Source: Zestomonas carbonaria (GTDB taxonomy: Bacteria > Pseudomonadota > Gammaproteobacteria > Pseudomonadales > Pseudomonadaceae). From it: a stretch of 64,000 nucleotides of DNA. The translations under genes were made by a program, and so were the position numbers. The DNA lies in contig NZ_CAJFCI010000042.1 of the NCBI RefSeq assembly GCF_904061905.1, positions 1-64,000 on the forward strand, read 5' to 3'. The notes beneath the pieces were generated by a model. It saw only the letters and a list, made by a program, of their open reading frames with translations. It had not been told where the DNA came from and did not search any database. Below, one piece after another: positions 7,057 through 15,204 of the stretch; the stretch's first letter is position 1, and every line of letters starts with the position of its first letter.

Positions 7057-9126
7057 TTGAAGCTGGAACCCGGACACAGCTTGTCGCTGAAGTTGCTACG
7101 CGTGGTGCTGCTGTCGGCCCTCGCCGTCGGCGTGGTGCTCAGTTGCGGGCAAATCACCTTCGACGCCTACAAGACCCGCTCGGCGATCGCCAACGATGCC
7201 CAGCGCATCCTCGACATGTTCCGCGACCCCTCGACCCAGGCGGTCTACAGCCTGGACCGCGAAATGGGCATGCAGGTCATCGAGGGCCTGTTCCAGAACG
7301 AAGCGGTGCGCCATGCCGCCATCGGCCATCCCAACGAACCGATGCTGGCGGAGAAGAGCCGCGAACTGTCGTCGCTGCCGACCCGCTGGCTGACCGACCC
7401 GATCCTCGGCCAGGAAAAGACCTTCACCATCCCGCTGATCGGCCGCGCGCCCTACAGCGAGTACTACGGCGACCTCGCCATCACCCTGGACACCGCGCCC
7501 TACGGCGAGGACTTCGTCACCAGTTCGGTGATCATCTTCATCTCCGGCGTGCTGCGCGCGCTGGCCATGGGCCTGGTGCTCTACCTCGTCTACCACTGGA
7601 TGCTGACCCGCCCGCTGTCGAAGATCATCGAGCACCTGACCAGCATCAACCCGGACCGTCCCAGCGAGCACAAGCTGCCGATGCTGCGTGGCCACGAGAG
7701 CAACGAACTGGGCCTGTGGATAAACACCGCCAACCAGTTGCTCGCCTCCATCGAACGCAACACCCACCTGCGCCGCGAGGCGGAAAACAGCCTGCTGCGC
7801 ATGTCGCAGTACGACTTTCTCACCGGCCTGCCCAACCGCCAGCAACTGCAGCAGCAGCTCGACCAGATCCTCACCGACGCCGGCCGCCTGCAACGCCGGG
7901 TGGCGGTGCTGTGCGTCGGCCTCGACGACTTCAAGGGCATCAACGAACAGTTCAGCTACCAGACCGGCGACCAGTTGCTGCTGGCCCTCTCCGACCGCCT
8001 GCGCAGCCACAGCGGCCGCCTCGGCGCCCTGGCGCGCCTGGGAGGCGACCAGTTCGCCCTGGTCCAGGCCGACATCGAGCAGCCCTACGAAGCCGCCGAA
8101 CTGGCGCAGAGCGTGCTCGACAACCTCGAGGAACCGTTCCGGCTCGACCAGCAGGAAGTACGCCTGCGCGCCACCATCGGCATCACCCTGTTCCCCGAGG
8201 ACGGCGACAGCACCGAGAAGCTGTTGCAGAAGGCCGAGCAGACCATGACCCTGGCCAAGAGCCGCTCGCGCAACCGCTACCAGTTCTACATCGCCAGCGT
8301 CGACAGCGAGATGCGCCGCCGCCGCGAGCTGGAGAAGGACCTGCGCGACGCCCTGGCCCAGCAACAACTGCACCTGGTCTACCAGCCGCAGGTCGACTAC
8401 CGCGACCACCGGGTGGTCGGCGTCGAGGCGCTGCTGCGCTGGCAGCACCCGCAGCATGGTTTCGTCGCGCCGGACCTGTTCATCCCGCTGGCCGAGCAGA
8501 ACGGCACCATCATCCCGATCGGCGAATGGATTCTCGACCAGTGCTGCCAGCAACTGCGCGAATGGCACGACCTGGGCTTCAGCGACCTGCGCATGGCGAT
8601 CAACCTGTCCACCGTGCAACTGCACCACTCCGAGCTGCCACGGGTGGTCAACAACCTCATGCAGGTCTACCGTCTGCCACCACGCAGCCTGGAGCTGGAA
8701 GTCACCGAGACCGGCCTGATGGACGACATCACCACCGCCGCCCAGCACCTGCTCAGCCTGCGCCGCTCCGGCGCGCTGATCGCCATCGACGACTTCGGGA
8801 CCGGCTACTCGTCGCTGAGCTACCTGAAGAGCCTGCCGCTGGACAAGATCAAGATCGACAAGAGCTTCGTCCAGGACCTGCTGGAAGACGAGGACGACGC
8901 CACCATCGTTCGCGCCATCATCCAGCTCGGCAAGAGCCTCGGCATGCAGGTGATCGCCGAAGGGGTGGAGACCGCCGAGCAGGAGGCCTACATCATCGCC
9001 CAGGGCTGCAACGAGGGTCAGGGCTACCTGTACAGCAAACCGCTGCCCGCCCGCGACCTGACCCAGTTCCTCAAGCAGTCCCGCCGGCTGAGCAACGCCT
9101 CCAATCCCAATCCGGCAACGCTTTGA
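7057..9126 (+). CDS. bifA: c-di-GMP phosphodiesterase BifA
   Basis: This 689-residue inner-membrane protein starts at TTG 7057, eight bases after AAGGA. It has a transmembrane segment near residues 10-30, a periplasmic loop, a second segment near 156-183, a degenerate GGDEF domain (about 240-430) and an EAL domain (about 440-685). The cyclase signature reads GGDQF at 329-333, so cyclase activity is unlikely. The EAL motif (Glu457-Ala-Leu) and the downstream DDFGTGYSSL and EGVE motifs are intact, which fits phosphodiesterase activity. In P. aeruginosa, BifA lowers c-di-GMP, promoting swarming and limiting biofilm. The degenerate cyclase site matches the known protein. Confidence 0.95.
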   Translation: MKLEPGHSLSLKLLRVVLLSALAVGVVLSCGQITFDAYKTRSAIANDAQRILDMFRDPSTQAVYSLDREMGMQVIEGLFQNEAVRHAAIGHPNEPMLAEKSRELSSLPTRWLTDPILGQEKTFTIPLIGRAPYSEYYGDLAITLDTAPYGEDFVTSSVIIFISGVLRALAMGLVLYLVYHWMLTRPLSKIIEHLTSINPDRPSEHKLPMLRGHESNELGLWINTANQLLASIERNTHLRREAENSLLRMSQYDFLTGLPNRQQLQQQLDQILTDAGRLQRRVAVLCVGLDDFKGINEQFSYQTGDQLLLALSDRLRSHSGRLGALARLGGDQFALVQADIEQPYEAAELAQSVLDNLEEPFRLDQQEVRLRATIGITLFPEDGDSTEKLLQKAEQTMTLAKSRSRNRYQFYIASVDSEMRRRRELEKDLRDALAQQQLHLVYQPQVDYRDHRVVGVEALLRWQHPQHGFVAPDLFIPLAEQNGTIIPIGEWILDQCCQQLREWHDLGFSDLRMAINLSTVQLHHSELPRVVNNLMQVYRLPPRSLELEVTETGLMDDITTAAQHLLSLRRSGALIAIDDFGTGYSSLSYLKSLPLDKIKIDKSFVQDLLEDEDDATIVRAIIQLGKSLGMQVIAEGVETAEQEAYIIAQGCNEGQGYLYSKPLPARDLTQFLKQSRRLSNASNPNPATL

Positions 9127-9188
9127 GCCCTGTAAGCCGATAAAAACGCTGGAGGCGAGAAGGCTGGACGAAAAAGCGGTCCGCTCTG

Positions 9189-9290
9189 GTAGGGTGCGCC
9201 GCGCGCACCGATGAGGAAGCGACACCTGATCCTTCCCGGCGAAACGCCGTGCGGGCTCCCGAGTAAACGGTGCGCGCAGCACACCCTACC
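9189..9290. repeat. REPIN-like inverted pair (GTAGGGTGCGCC family)
   Basis: The left end GTAGGGTGCGCCGCGCGCACC (9189) and the right end, ending AGCACACCCTAC (about 9289), are inverted relative to each other. It is the same element as at 4704-4799 with a diverged centre. It opens a cassette of three adjacent repeat families that fills the 315-base gap between bifA and the GIDE-domain gene. Confidence 0.78.
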
Positions 9291-9307
9291 TGTGTCACCC
9301 CGGCCCT

Positions 9308-9369
9308 GTAGCCCGGATGAAATCCGGGGGTAGCCGGCACCCTCGCCTCCCGGATTGCATCCGGGCTAC
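9308..9369. repeat. REP-like element (GTAGCCCGG family), inverted pair
   Basis: Two half-units, GTAGCCCGGATGAAATCCGG and CCCGGATTGCATCCGGGCTAC, face each other. It follows the preceding REPIN after a 17-base linker that is nearly the same as the one at 12541-12559. Confidence 0.78.
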
Positions 9370-9389
9370 TCCGGCGGGAGATGTTCCGC

Positions 9390-9412
9390 GTAGGGTGGGC
9401 TTCAGCCCACCA
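9390..9412. repeat. REP-like hairpin (GTAGGGTGGGCTTCAGCCC family)
   Basis: This is a single REP, GTAGGGTGGGC, with inverted half GCCCACC around TTCA. Copies in the opposite orientation or in pairs occur at 12519-12540 and 40043-40108. It ends about 30 bases past the stop codon of the convergent gene at 9443. Confidence 0.75.
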
Positions 9413-9442
9413 ATGAGGCGGAACGCCGCCCGGCCCACCCAG

Positions 9443-10342
9443 CTAGAAGTGCCTGATCCCCAGCAGCCAGGCCGTGGCCAGTGCGCCGCAGAGGCACAGC
9501 ACGGCGCCAGCGGCGGCCTGCCAGTAGAGTCCCCGGGCGATCTCGTCCTCGCCGGCGTTGGCGAGGATGAACGGGCGCGACTCGCCCGGCCTGGCCATGC
9601 GGTTCATCGCCGGCTGGGCGCTGACCTGGCGGTGGCGGTCCTCGGCCTCGAGCTGCGCGGCGAGACGCACGCGGTTCCACTCCGTCTCGTCGAGATGGCC
9701 ATTTCCGTCGTTGTCGAAACGCTGCAACAGGCCGGCGAAGTCGCCCTTCCACTCGCGGATCACCGCCCGTTGCGCGGCCTCCAGGTCGAGCCCCTGGCGC
9801 CCGCCGCCGAGCGTGCGGAAGTCGCCGATGGCGTACAGCGGCTGGCCGACATGCAGGCGCTCTTCGACATAGCGATAGCGCTTGCCGCTCGACAGCCAGC
9901 CGAGGAAACCGGTCCGCGCCGGCCCTCGCGGGTGGCGCAGGTTGCCCTCCCAGGCCTCGCGCACCACCGGCCGCACCTCGGCCCCGCGCGGGTCGATCAG
10001 GCACTCGCCGGTGCCGTCGTTGAGCCGCAGCCAGGCCTCGCTGGTGCCACTCTCCACCGGCCGCCAGCGCTTCTTGTTATCGCTGGACTGGTATTCCTCG
10101 ATGCGGAAGCGCCACCACACGCAGGGCTTGCCGGTCAGCGGGCCATGCACCTGAACCTCGGGCAGCTCCTCCAGCACGCCATACAACTCGACGTATCCCT
10201 GGGCCGCCGAACGGATCTTCGAGGTCGGCGTATCCAGCAGATGGCGCGCCTGCGACCAGCGCCGCAGGGTCCACCAGCCGCCACAGAGGCTGGCGCCGAC
10301 GCTGAAGGCCAGGGAAACGGCCAGACCAGCGAAATCTTCCAT
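9443..10342 (-). CDS. GIDE-domain membrane protein with EF-hand
   Basis: This 299-residue protein has transmembrane segments at about 5-24 and 274-295. The intervening region resembles the GIDE domain of eukaryotic MULAN-type E3 ligases (Gly-x-leu start, a TGKPCVWW-like strand near 70-77, Trp-rich strands). Residues 210-221 form a textbook EF-hand loop, DNDGNGHLDETE, with Asp210, Asp212, Asn214, Asp218 and Glu221 at the calcium positions. There is no RING finger, so ligase activity is not implied. The gene starts two bases after the stop codon of lemA, so the two form an operon; LemA and GIDE proteins are often paired in bacteria. Function unknown. Confidence 0.82.
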   Translation of the reverse strand: MEDFAGLAVSLAFSVGASLCGGWWTLRRWSQARHLLDTPTSKIRSAAQGYVELYGVLEELPEVQVHGPLTGKPCVWWRFRIEEYQSSDNKKRWRPVESGTSEAWLRLNDGTGECLIDPRGAEVRPVVREAWEGNLRHPRGPARTGFLGWLSSGKRYRYVEERLHVGQPLYAIGDFRTLGGGRQGLDLEAAQRAVIREWKGDFAGLLQRFDNDGNGHLDETEWNRVRLAAQLEAEDRHRQVSAQPAMNRMARPGESRPFILANAGEDEIARGLYWQAAAGAVLCLCGALATAWLLGIRHF

Positions 10343-10344
10343 GC

Positions 10345-10917
10345 TCAGCCGAACAGCGACTTGAGATCGACGTCAGCCTTCTCCGCCTCGCTGAACTCCA
10401 GCAGTTCGGCCGCCTTGAAGGCGAACAGGCGGGCAATCAGCACGTCGGGGAACTGCTCGACGCGCACGTTGTTGAGGTTGACCGCCTCGTTGTACAGCTC
10501 GCGGCGGTCGGCGATGCCGCTCTCCAGCCCGCTGATGCGCTGCTGTAGGTGGCGGAAGCTGTCGTTGGCCTTCAGCTCGGGATAGTTCTCGGCCAGCGCG
10601 AACAGTTGCCCGAGACCGGCGCGCAGGCCGCTCTCCGCCTTGCCCAGGGCGCCGACGTCATGCTGCTCGCGGGCATTGGCCACGGCGGCGCGGGCGGCGA
10701 TCACCCGCTCCAGGGTGGCCTGCTCGTACTGCATGTACTGCTTGCAGGTCTCCACCAGCTTGGGCAGTTCCTCGTGACGCTGCTTGAGCAGCACGTCGAT
10801 ATTCGCCCAGGCCTTGCTCACCCCGTGCTTGAGGCGCACTAGGCCGTTGTAGAGGGACACCGCATAGGCGGCCAGAAGGACGAGGACGACGAGCAACGCG
10901 ACTCCGGTCAGACTCAT
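10345..10917 (-). CDS. lemA: LemA-family membrane protein
   Basis: This 190-residue protein has one N-terminal transmembrane segment (about residues 5-22) and a mostly helical remainder with the family signatures SKAWANIDVLLKQRHEELP and AENYPELKAN. The ATG at 10917 starts just before the membrane segment. LemA proteins are widespread, and their topology places a short N-terminus outside and the helical domain in the cytoplasm. The biochemical role is unsettled. It is not the sensor kinase that was once also called LemA in P. syringae. It lies first in an operon with the GIDE/EF-hand gene. Confidence 0.9.
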   Translation of the reverse strand: MSLTGVALLVVLVLLAAYAVSLYNGLVRLKHGVSKAWANIDVLLKQRHEELPKLVETCKQYMQYEQATLERVIAARAAVANAREQHDVGALGKAESGLRAGLGQLFALAENYPELKANDSFRHLQQRISGLESGIADRRELYNEAVNLNNVRVEQFPDVLIARLFAFKAAELLEFSEAEKADVDLKSLFG

Positions 10918-11034
10918 GCGGTTTTCTCCATTACGACGGCTATCGGACGCCGGCATTCTACAGGCAACGGGCCAGCAAGCAGCGGATATCGATCACGGCG
11001 CTGCGACATCACAGCCCTTTACACAAAATGCAAA

Positions 11035-11056
11035 TCTTTCGCATTATGTCGCGGTT
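11035..11056 (+). promoter_or_regulatory. Putative Fur box upstream of icmP
   Basis: AAATGCAAATCTTTCGCATTAT is a near-palindrome (ATGC-AAA ... TTT-GCAT) that resembles the AT-rich 19-mer Fur operator. It lies about 50-70 bases upstream of icmP, between it and the divergent lemA. The iron-linked identity of the downstream genes supports the assignment. Confidence 0.5.
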
Positions 11057-11107
11057 TTACGTGCGCCTTCGCGCGCTCACTCATCATCCGACGTAAAGGA
11101 CCTCGCC

Positions 11108-12448
11108 ATGATTCGTATGCCCCTGGCCTCCGCCAGCCTGCTGGCTATCGCCATTTCCCTCGCCGGCTGCGGCGATGACAAAGCCCCGGCCACCCAGGCC
11201 GCCGCGCCAGCCGCTCCGGCTGCCGCCAGCGCCCCGGCCGAAGCGGCCAGCGGCAAGATCGACGAGGCCGCCGCCAAGGCGGTGGTCACTCACTACGCGG
11301 ACCTGGCCCTGGCCGTGTTCAGCGATGCCGCCAGCACCGGCAAGGCCCTCCAGGCCGCGATCGACGCCTTCCTCGCCAACCCCACCGCCGAAACCCATCA
11401 GGCCGCCAAGGATGCCTGGCTGGCCGCCCGCGTGCCCTACATGCAGACCGAAGTGTTCCGCTTCGGCAACGCCGTGGTGGACGACTGGGAAGGTCAACTG
11501 AACGCCTGGCCGCTGGACGAGGGCCTGATCGACTACGTCGCCGAAGGCACCGCCGAGGCCCAGGGCAACCCGGCCGCCAAGGCCAACATCATCGCCAACA
11601 CCGAGATCCAGGTTGGCGAAGACAAGATCGACGTCAGCGAGATCACCGGCGAGAAACTGGCCGAACTGAACGAACTGGGCGGCTCCGAAGCCAACGTCGC
11701 CACTGGCTACCACGCCATCGAATTCCTGCTCTGGGGCCAGGACCTGCACGGCACCGAAGCCGGCGCCGGCGAGCGGCCGTACACCGACTACGTGGTCGGC
11801 GAAGGCGCCACCGGTGGCCACAACGAACGCCGCCGCACCTACCTGAAGGCCGTCACCGACCTGCTGGTCCAGGACCTGGACTGGATGGTCGGCCAGTGGC
11901 AAGCGGGCGTCGCCGACAACTACCGCGCCAAGCTGGAAGCCGAACCGGCGGAAAGCGGCCTGCGCAAGATGCTGTTCGGCATGGGCAGCCTGTCCCTCGG
12001 CGAACTGGCCGGCGAGCGCATGAAGGTCGCCCTGGAGGCCAACTCCACCGAAGACGAGCATGACTGCTTCAGCGACAACACCCACAACTCGCACTTCTAC
12101 AACGGCAAGGGCATCCGCAACGTCTACCTCGGCGAATACAAGCGCGTCGACGGCAGCACCGTGACCGGTCCGAGCCTGTCCTCGCTGGTCGCCAAGGTCG
12201 CGCCGCAGGTCGACGAGACCCTCAAGGCCGACTTCGCCGATACCGAGAAGAAGCTGCAGGCCCTGGTGGACAGCGCCAACAACGGCCAGCACTTCGACCA
12301 ACTGATCGCCCCGGAGAACGAAGCCGGTCAGCAGATCATCCGCGACGCCATCGCCGCACTGGTCAAGCAGACCAGCGCCATCGAACAGGCCGCCAGCGCC
12401 GTCGGCATCACCGACCTGCAGCCGGATACCGCCGATCACGAATTCTGA
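11108..12448 (+). CDS. icmP: Imelysin-family lipoprotein IcmP
   Basis: This 446-residue lipoprotein has a signal sequence ending in the lipobox LAGC (Cys21), an Ala/Pro-rich linker, and an imelysin (peptidase M75) domain. The family GxHxxE motif is present as GYHAIEFLLWG with His202 and Glu205, the likely metal site. The P. aeruginosa homologue was described as an insulin-cleaving metalloproteinase and is also implicated in iron handling; imelysins such as EfeO/EfeM bind iron. The ATG at 11108 follows AAAGGA. A terminator separates it from the three related genes downstream. Confidence 0.93.
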   Translation: MIRMPLASASLLAIAISLAGCGDDKAPATQAAAPAAPAAASAPAEAASGKIDEAAAKAVVTHYADLALAVFSDAASTGKALQAAIDAFLANPTAETHQAAKDAWLAARVPYMQTEVFRFGNAVVDDWEGQLNAWPLDEGLIDYVAEGTAEAQGNPAAKANIIANTEIQVGEDKIDVSEITGEKLAELNELGGSEANVATGYHAIEFLLWGQDLHGTEAGAGERPYTDYVVGEGATGGHNERRRTYLKAVTDLLVQDLDWMVGQWQAGVADNYRAKLEAEPAESGLRKMLFGMGSLSLGELAGERMKVALEANSTEDEHDCFSDNTHNSHFYNGKGIRNVYLGEYKRVDGSTVTGPSLSSLVAKVAPQVDETLKADFADTEKKLQALVDSANNGQHFDQLIAPENEAGQQIIRDAIAALVKQTSAIEQAASAVGITDLQPDTADHEF

Positions 12449-12466
12449 TCGACGTCCGCGCCATCC

Positions 12467-12507
12467 AGCCGGCGCGACCCACGAGGTCGCGCCGGCTTTT
12501 TCTTTTG
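12467..12507 (+). terminator. Rho-independent terminator after icmP
   Basis: A 13-base-pair stem, AGCCGGCGCGACC / GGTCGCGCCGGCT, is followed by TTTTTCTTTT. It makes icmP largely independent of the next three genes unless read-through occurs. Confidence 0.9.
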
Positions 12508-12518
12508 CGAGTTTTCAT

Positions 12519-12584
12519 TGGTGGGCTGAAGCCCATCCTACCCGTGTCGACCCAGCCCTGTAGCCCGGATGCAATCCGGGCTAC
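12519..12584. repeat. Composite REP cassette
   Basis: A GTAGGGTGGGC-family unit in reverse orientation (TGGTGGGCTGAAGCCCATCCTA, 12519-12540) is followed by a linker and a GTAGCCCGG-family unit (12560-12584). The linker CCCGTGTCGACCCAGCCCT nearly matches the linker before 9308, so the junction itself is conserved. Confidence 0.75.
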
Positions 12585-12697
12585 CCCAACAAGCGTGGCA
12601 GCCGCGACCTTTTGCCACCTGGGCCAACGCGAATTCATCTTATTTAAAACACGTTAGCCTGCTAAGCTTGCCCGCCCATACCTTCTGGATCGTCCCG

Positions 12698-14116
12698 ATG
12701 CGCACCCCGCTCCGCCGCCTTTCGCTCCTGCTGCTGACCCTGGGTCTGGCGGCTTGCGACCAGGCGCCGCGTTTCGACCGGGCCGAACCCGGCGAGGCCC
12801 TGTCGGCCGGAGCTGCCAGCGTCCGCCAGTACGACCAGAATGCGTTTTCCCAGCCTTCGGCCAACCTGTCCGGCGAGCGGCGCCTGGACTTCGCCGTGGG
12901 CAACAGCTTCTTCCGCAATCCCTGGGTCATCGCGCCGTCCACCACCACGGCGCGCGACGGCCTCGGCCCGCTGTTCAACACCAACGCCTGCCAGAACTGC
13001 CACGTGCGCGACGGCCGCGGCCACCCGCCGAAGCCCGGCGCCAGCAACGCGGTGTCGATGCTGGTGCGCCTGTCGATTCCCGCCACCAGCGCCGAACAGG
13101 AACGCCTGATCGAACGCCTCGGCGTGGTGCCCGAGCCGGTCTACGGCAGCCAGTTACAGGACATGGCCAACCCCGGTTTCGCCCCCGAAGGCAGGGTCCG
13201 CGTCGATTACGAGACCCAACAAGTGCGCTTCGCCGACGGCCACGAAGTGGAGCTGCGCAAACCGATCCTGCGCATCGACCGGCTCGGCTATGGCCCTCTC
13301 CACCCGCAAACCCTGTTCTCCGCGCGCGTCGCCCCGCCGATGATCGGCCTCGGCCTGCTCGAAGCGATTCCCGATGAGGCCATCCTCGCCAACGCCGAGG
13401 CCCAGCGGCGCAGCGGCAGCGGCGTCGCCGGCCAGCCCAACCGGGTCTGGGACGACGCCAGCGGGCGGACCGTGCTCGGCCGCTTCGGCTGGAAGGCCGG
13501 CCAACCGAGCCTCGACCAGCAGAACGCCCACGCCTTCTCCGCCGACATGGGCCTGACCACCAGCCGGTTGCCCCACGACGAATGCACGGAGGCGCAAGCC
13601 ACCTGTCGCGCAGCGCTCAACGGCGGCGTGCCGGAAGTCAGCGACAACATCATGCGCCTGGTGCTGTTCTACACCCGCAACCTCGGCGTACCGGCCCGCC
13701 GCACCGTGGACGATCCCCAGGTGCTGCGCGGCAAGGGCCTGTTCCACCAGGCCGGCTGCGCGCAGTGCCACACCCCGCAGTTCACCACCGCCGCCGATGC
13801 CGCCGAGCCGGAACTGGCGGGACAGGTGATCCGCCCCTACACCGACCTGCTGCTGCACGACATGGGCGAAGGACTGGCCGACGGCCGCCCCGAGTTCCAG
13901 GCCAGCGGCCGCCAATGGCGCACCCCACCGCTGTGGGGCATCGGCCTGACCGAGACGGTCACCGGCCATACCCAGTTCCTCCACGACGGCCGCGCCCGCA
14001 ACCTGCTGGAAGCCATCCTCTGGCACGGCGGCGAGGCGGAGGCGGCCAGGCAACAGGTCCTCCAGTTCGACGCCGGGCAGCGCAGCGCGCTACTGGCCTT
14101 CCTGAATTCCCTATAA
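12698..14116 (+). CDS. Di-heme DUF1111 lipoprotein (thiol oxidoreductase-like)
   Basis: This 472-residue lipoprotein has the lipobox LAAC (Cys20) and two c-type heme attachment sites, Cys98-Gln-Asn-Cys101-His102 and Cys354-Ala-Gln-Cys357-His358. The layout matches DUF1111, related to di-heme cytochrome c peroxidases and often labelled thiol oxidoreductase. It would sit on the periplasmic face of a membrane and carry electrons. Ten bases separate it from a second imelysin gene, and a DUF1513 gene follows. A periplasmic iron redox or uptake role with imelysins is a reasonable inference; the substrate is unknown. No strong ribosome-binding site precedes the chosen ATG. Confidence 0.88.
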   Translation: MRTPLRRLSLLLLTLGLAACDQAPRFDRAEPGEALSAGAASVRQYDQNAFSQPSANLSGERRLDFAVGNSFFRNPWVIAPSTTTARDGLGPLFNTNACQNCHVRDGRGHPPKPGASNAVSMLVRLSIPATSAEQERLIERLGVVPEPVYGSQLQDMANPGFAPEGRVRVDYETQQVRFADGHEVELRKPILRIDRLGYGPLHPQTLFSARVAPPMIGLGLLEAIPDEAILANAEAQRRSGSGVAGQPNRVWDDASGRTVLGRFGWKAGQPSLDQQNAHAFSADMGLTTSRLPHDECTEAQATCRAALNGGVPEVSDNIMRLVLFYTRNLGVPARRTVDDPQVLRGKGLFHQAGCAQCHTPQFTTAADAAEPELAGQVIRPYTDLLLHDMGEGLADGRPEFQASGRQWRTPPLWGIGLTETVTGHTQFLHDGRARNLLEAILWHGGEAEAARQQVLQFDAGQRSALLAFLNSL

Positions 14117-14126
14117 GGAGCCGCGC

Positions 14127-15191
14127 ATGTTCCGACCGAAACTGCTGTTCACCAGCCTCGCCGCCCTCGCCCTCGGTGCCTGCTCGCCCCAGGACCAGCA
14201 GGCCCAGACCTCCGCCGCTCTGGCCCAGCAGGTGATCCTGCCGACCTACAGCCGCTGGGTCGAGGCCGACCGCCAGTTGGCCCGGAGCGCCCTGGCCTAC
14301 TGCTCCGGCAAGCTCGACCTGGCCCAGGCACGCGCCGACTTCTACGCTGCGCAGAAGGCCTGGGCCGAGCTGCAGCCGCTGATGGTCGGGCCGCTGGCCG
14401 AAGGCAACCGCGCCTGGCAGGTGCAGTTCTGGCCGGACAAGAAGAACCTGGTCGCCCGCCAGGTCGAGCAACTGCTCAAGAGCAAGCCGCAGATCGACGT
14501 CGACGTGCTGACCAAGAGCAGCGTGGTGGTGCAGGGCCTGACCGCCTACGAATACATCCTGTTCGACAGCAACATCGACCTCGCCGACGACGCCACCAAG
14601 GCCCGCTACTGCCCGTTGCTGGAAGCCATCGGCGAACGCCAGCAGCGCCTGGCCGAGGAAATCCTCGCCAGTTGGAACAGCAAGGACGGCATGCTCGAAC
14701 AACTCAGCAAGTTCCCCAACCCGCGCTACGCCGACGCCCAGGAAGCGATCGCCGAACTGCTGCGCGTGCAGGTCACCGCCATCGACACCCTGAAGAAGAA
14801 GCTCGGCACCCCGCTCGGCCGCCTCAGCAAGGGCATTCCGCAGCCGTTGCAGGCCGAGGCCTGGCGCAGCGAGGCGTCGCTCTCCAACATCGGCGCCGCC
14901 CTGGGCAGCGCCGAGGCGCTGTGGCGCGGGGCCGACAAGCATGGCATCCGCGACCTGCTGGGCAGCGACCAGAAGGAACTGGTCCAGCGCATCGACGCCG
15001 CCTACGTCGAAGCCCGCCAGAAGCTCGACGCGCTGCAGCCGCCGCTGTCCGAGCTGCTCGCCAGCGAAGCCGGCCGCCAGCAGGTGAGCGACTTCTACGA
15101 CAGCCTCAACCGCGTGCATCGCCTGCAGGAAAGCGATCTGGCCAAGGCGCTGGGCGTGCAACTCGGCTTCAACGCCAACGATGGCGACTGA
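14127..15191 (+). CDS. Second imelysin-family lipoprotein
   Basis: This 354-residue lipoprotein has the lipobox LGAC (Cys19). Its body matches the imelysin fold, but the metal motif is altered: the equivalent segment reads GLTAYEYILFD, with Tyr where the GxHxxE family has His and with Glu retained. It may bind iron differently from IcmP or act as a partner. TAAGGAG precedes the ATG, ten bases after the DUF1111 stop codon, so co-transcription is near certain. Confidence 0.86.
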   Translation: MFRPKLLFTSLAALALGACSPQDQQAQTSAALAQQVILPTYSRWVEADRQLARSALAYCSGKLDLAQARADFYAAQKAWAELQPLMVGPLAEGNRAWQVQFWPDKKNLVARQVEQLLKSKPQIDVDVLTKSSVVVQGLTAYEYILFDSNIDLADDATKARYCPLLEAIGERQQRLAEEILASWNSKDGMLEQLSKFPNPRYADAQEAIAELLRVQVTAIDTLKKKLGTPLGRLSKGIPQPLQAEAWRSEASLSNIGAALGSAEALWRGADKHGIRDLLGSDQKELVQRIDAAYVEARQKLDALQPPLSELLASEAGRQQVSDFYDSLNRVHRLQESDLAKALGVQLGFNANDGD

Positions 15192-15204
15192 GAGGTAAAC
15201 CAAC

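Noticed and set aside
7057-9126. bifA product as a diguanylate cyclase
   Set aside because: The cyclase motif is GGDQF rather than GGDEF/GGEEF, while the EAL motifs are intact.
7096-9282. Very long minus-strand open frame (over 700 codons) opposite bifA
   Set aside because: It mirrors bifA, whose domains and ribosome-binding site are clear. High GC removes stop codons from antisense frames; composition is rich in Ala, Gln, Val and His with no domain.
10345-10917. LemA as the two-component sensor kinase also called LemA (GacS)
   Set aside because: The protein is 190 residues with no kinase domain; it is the unrelated small membrane protein family.
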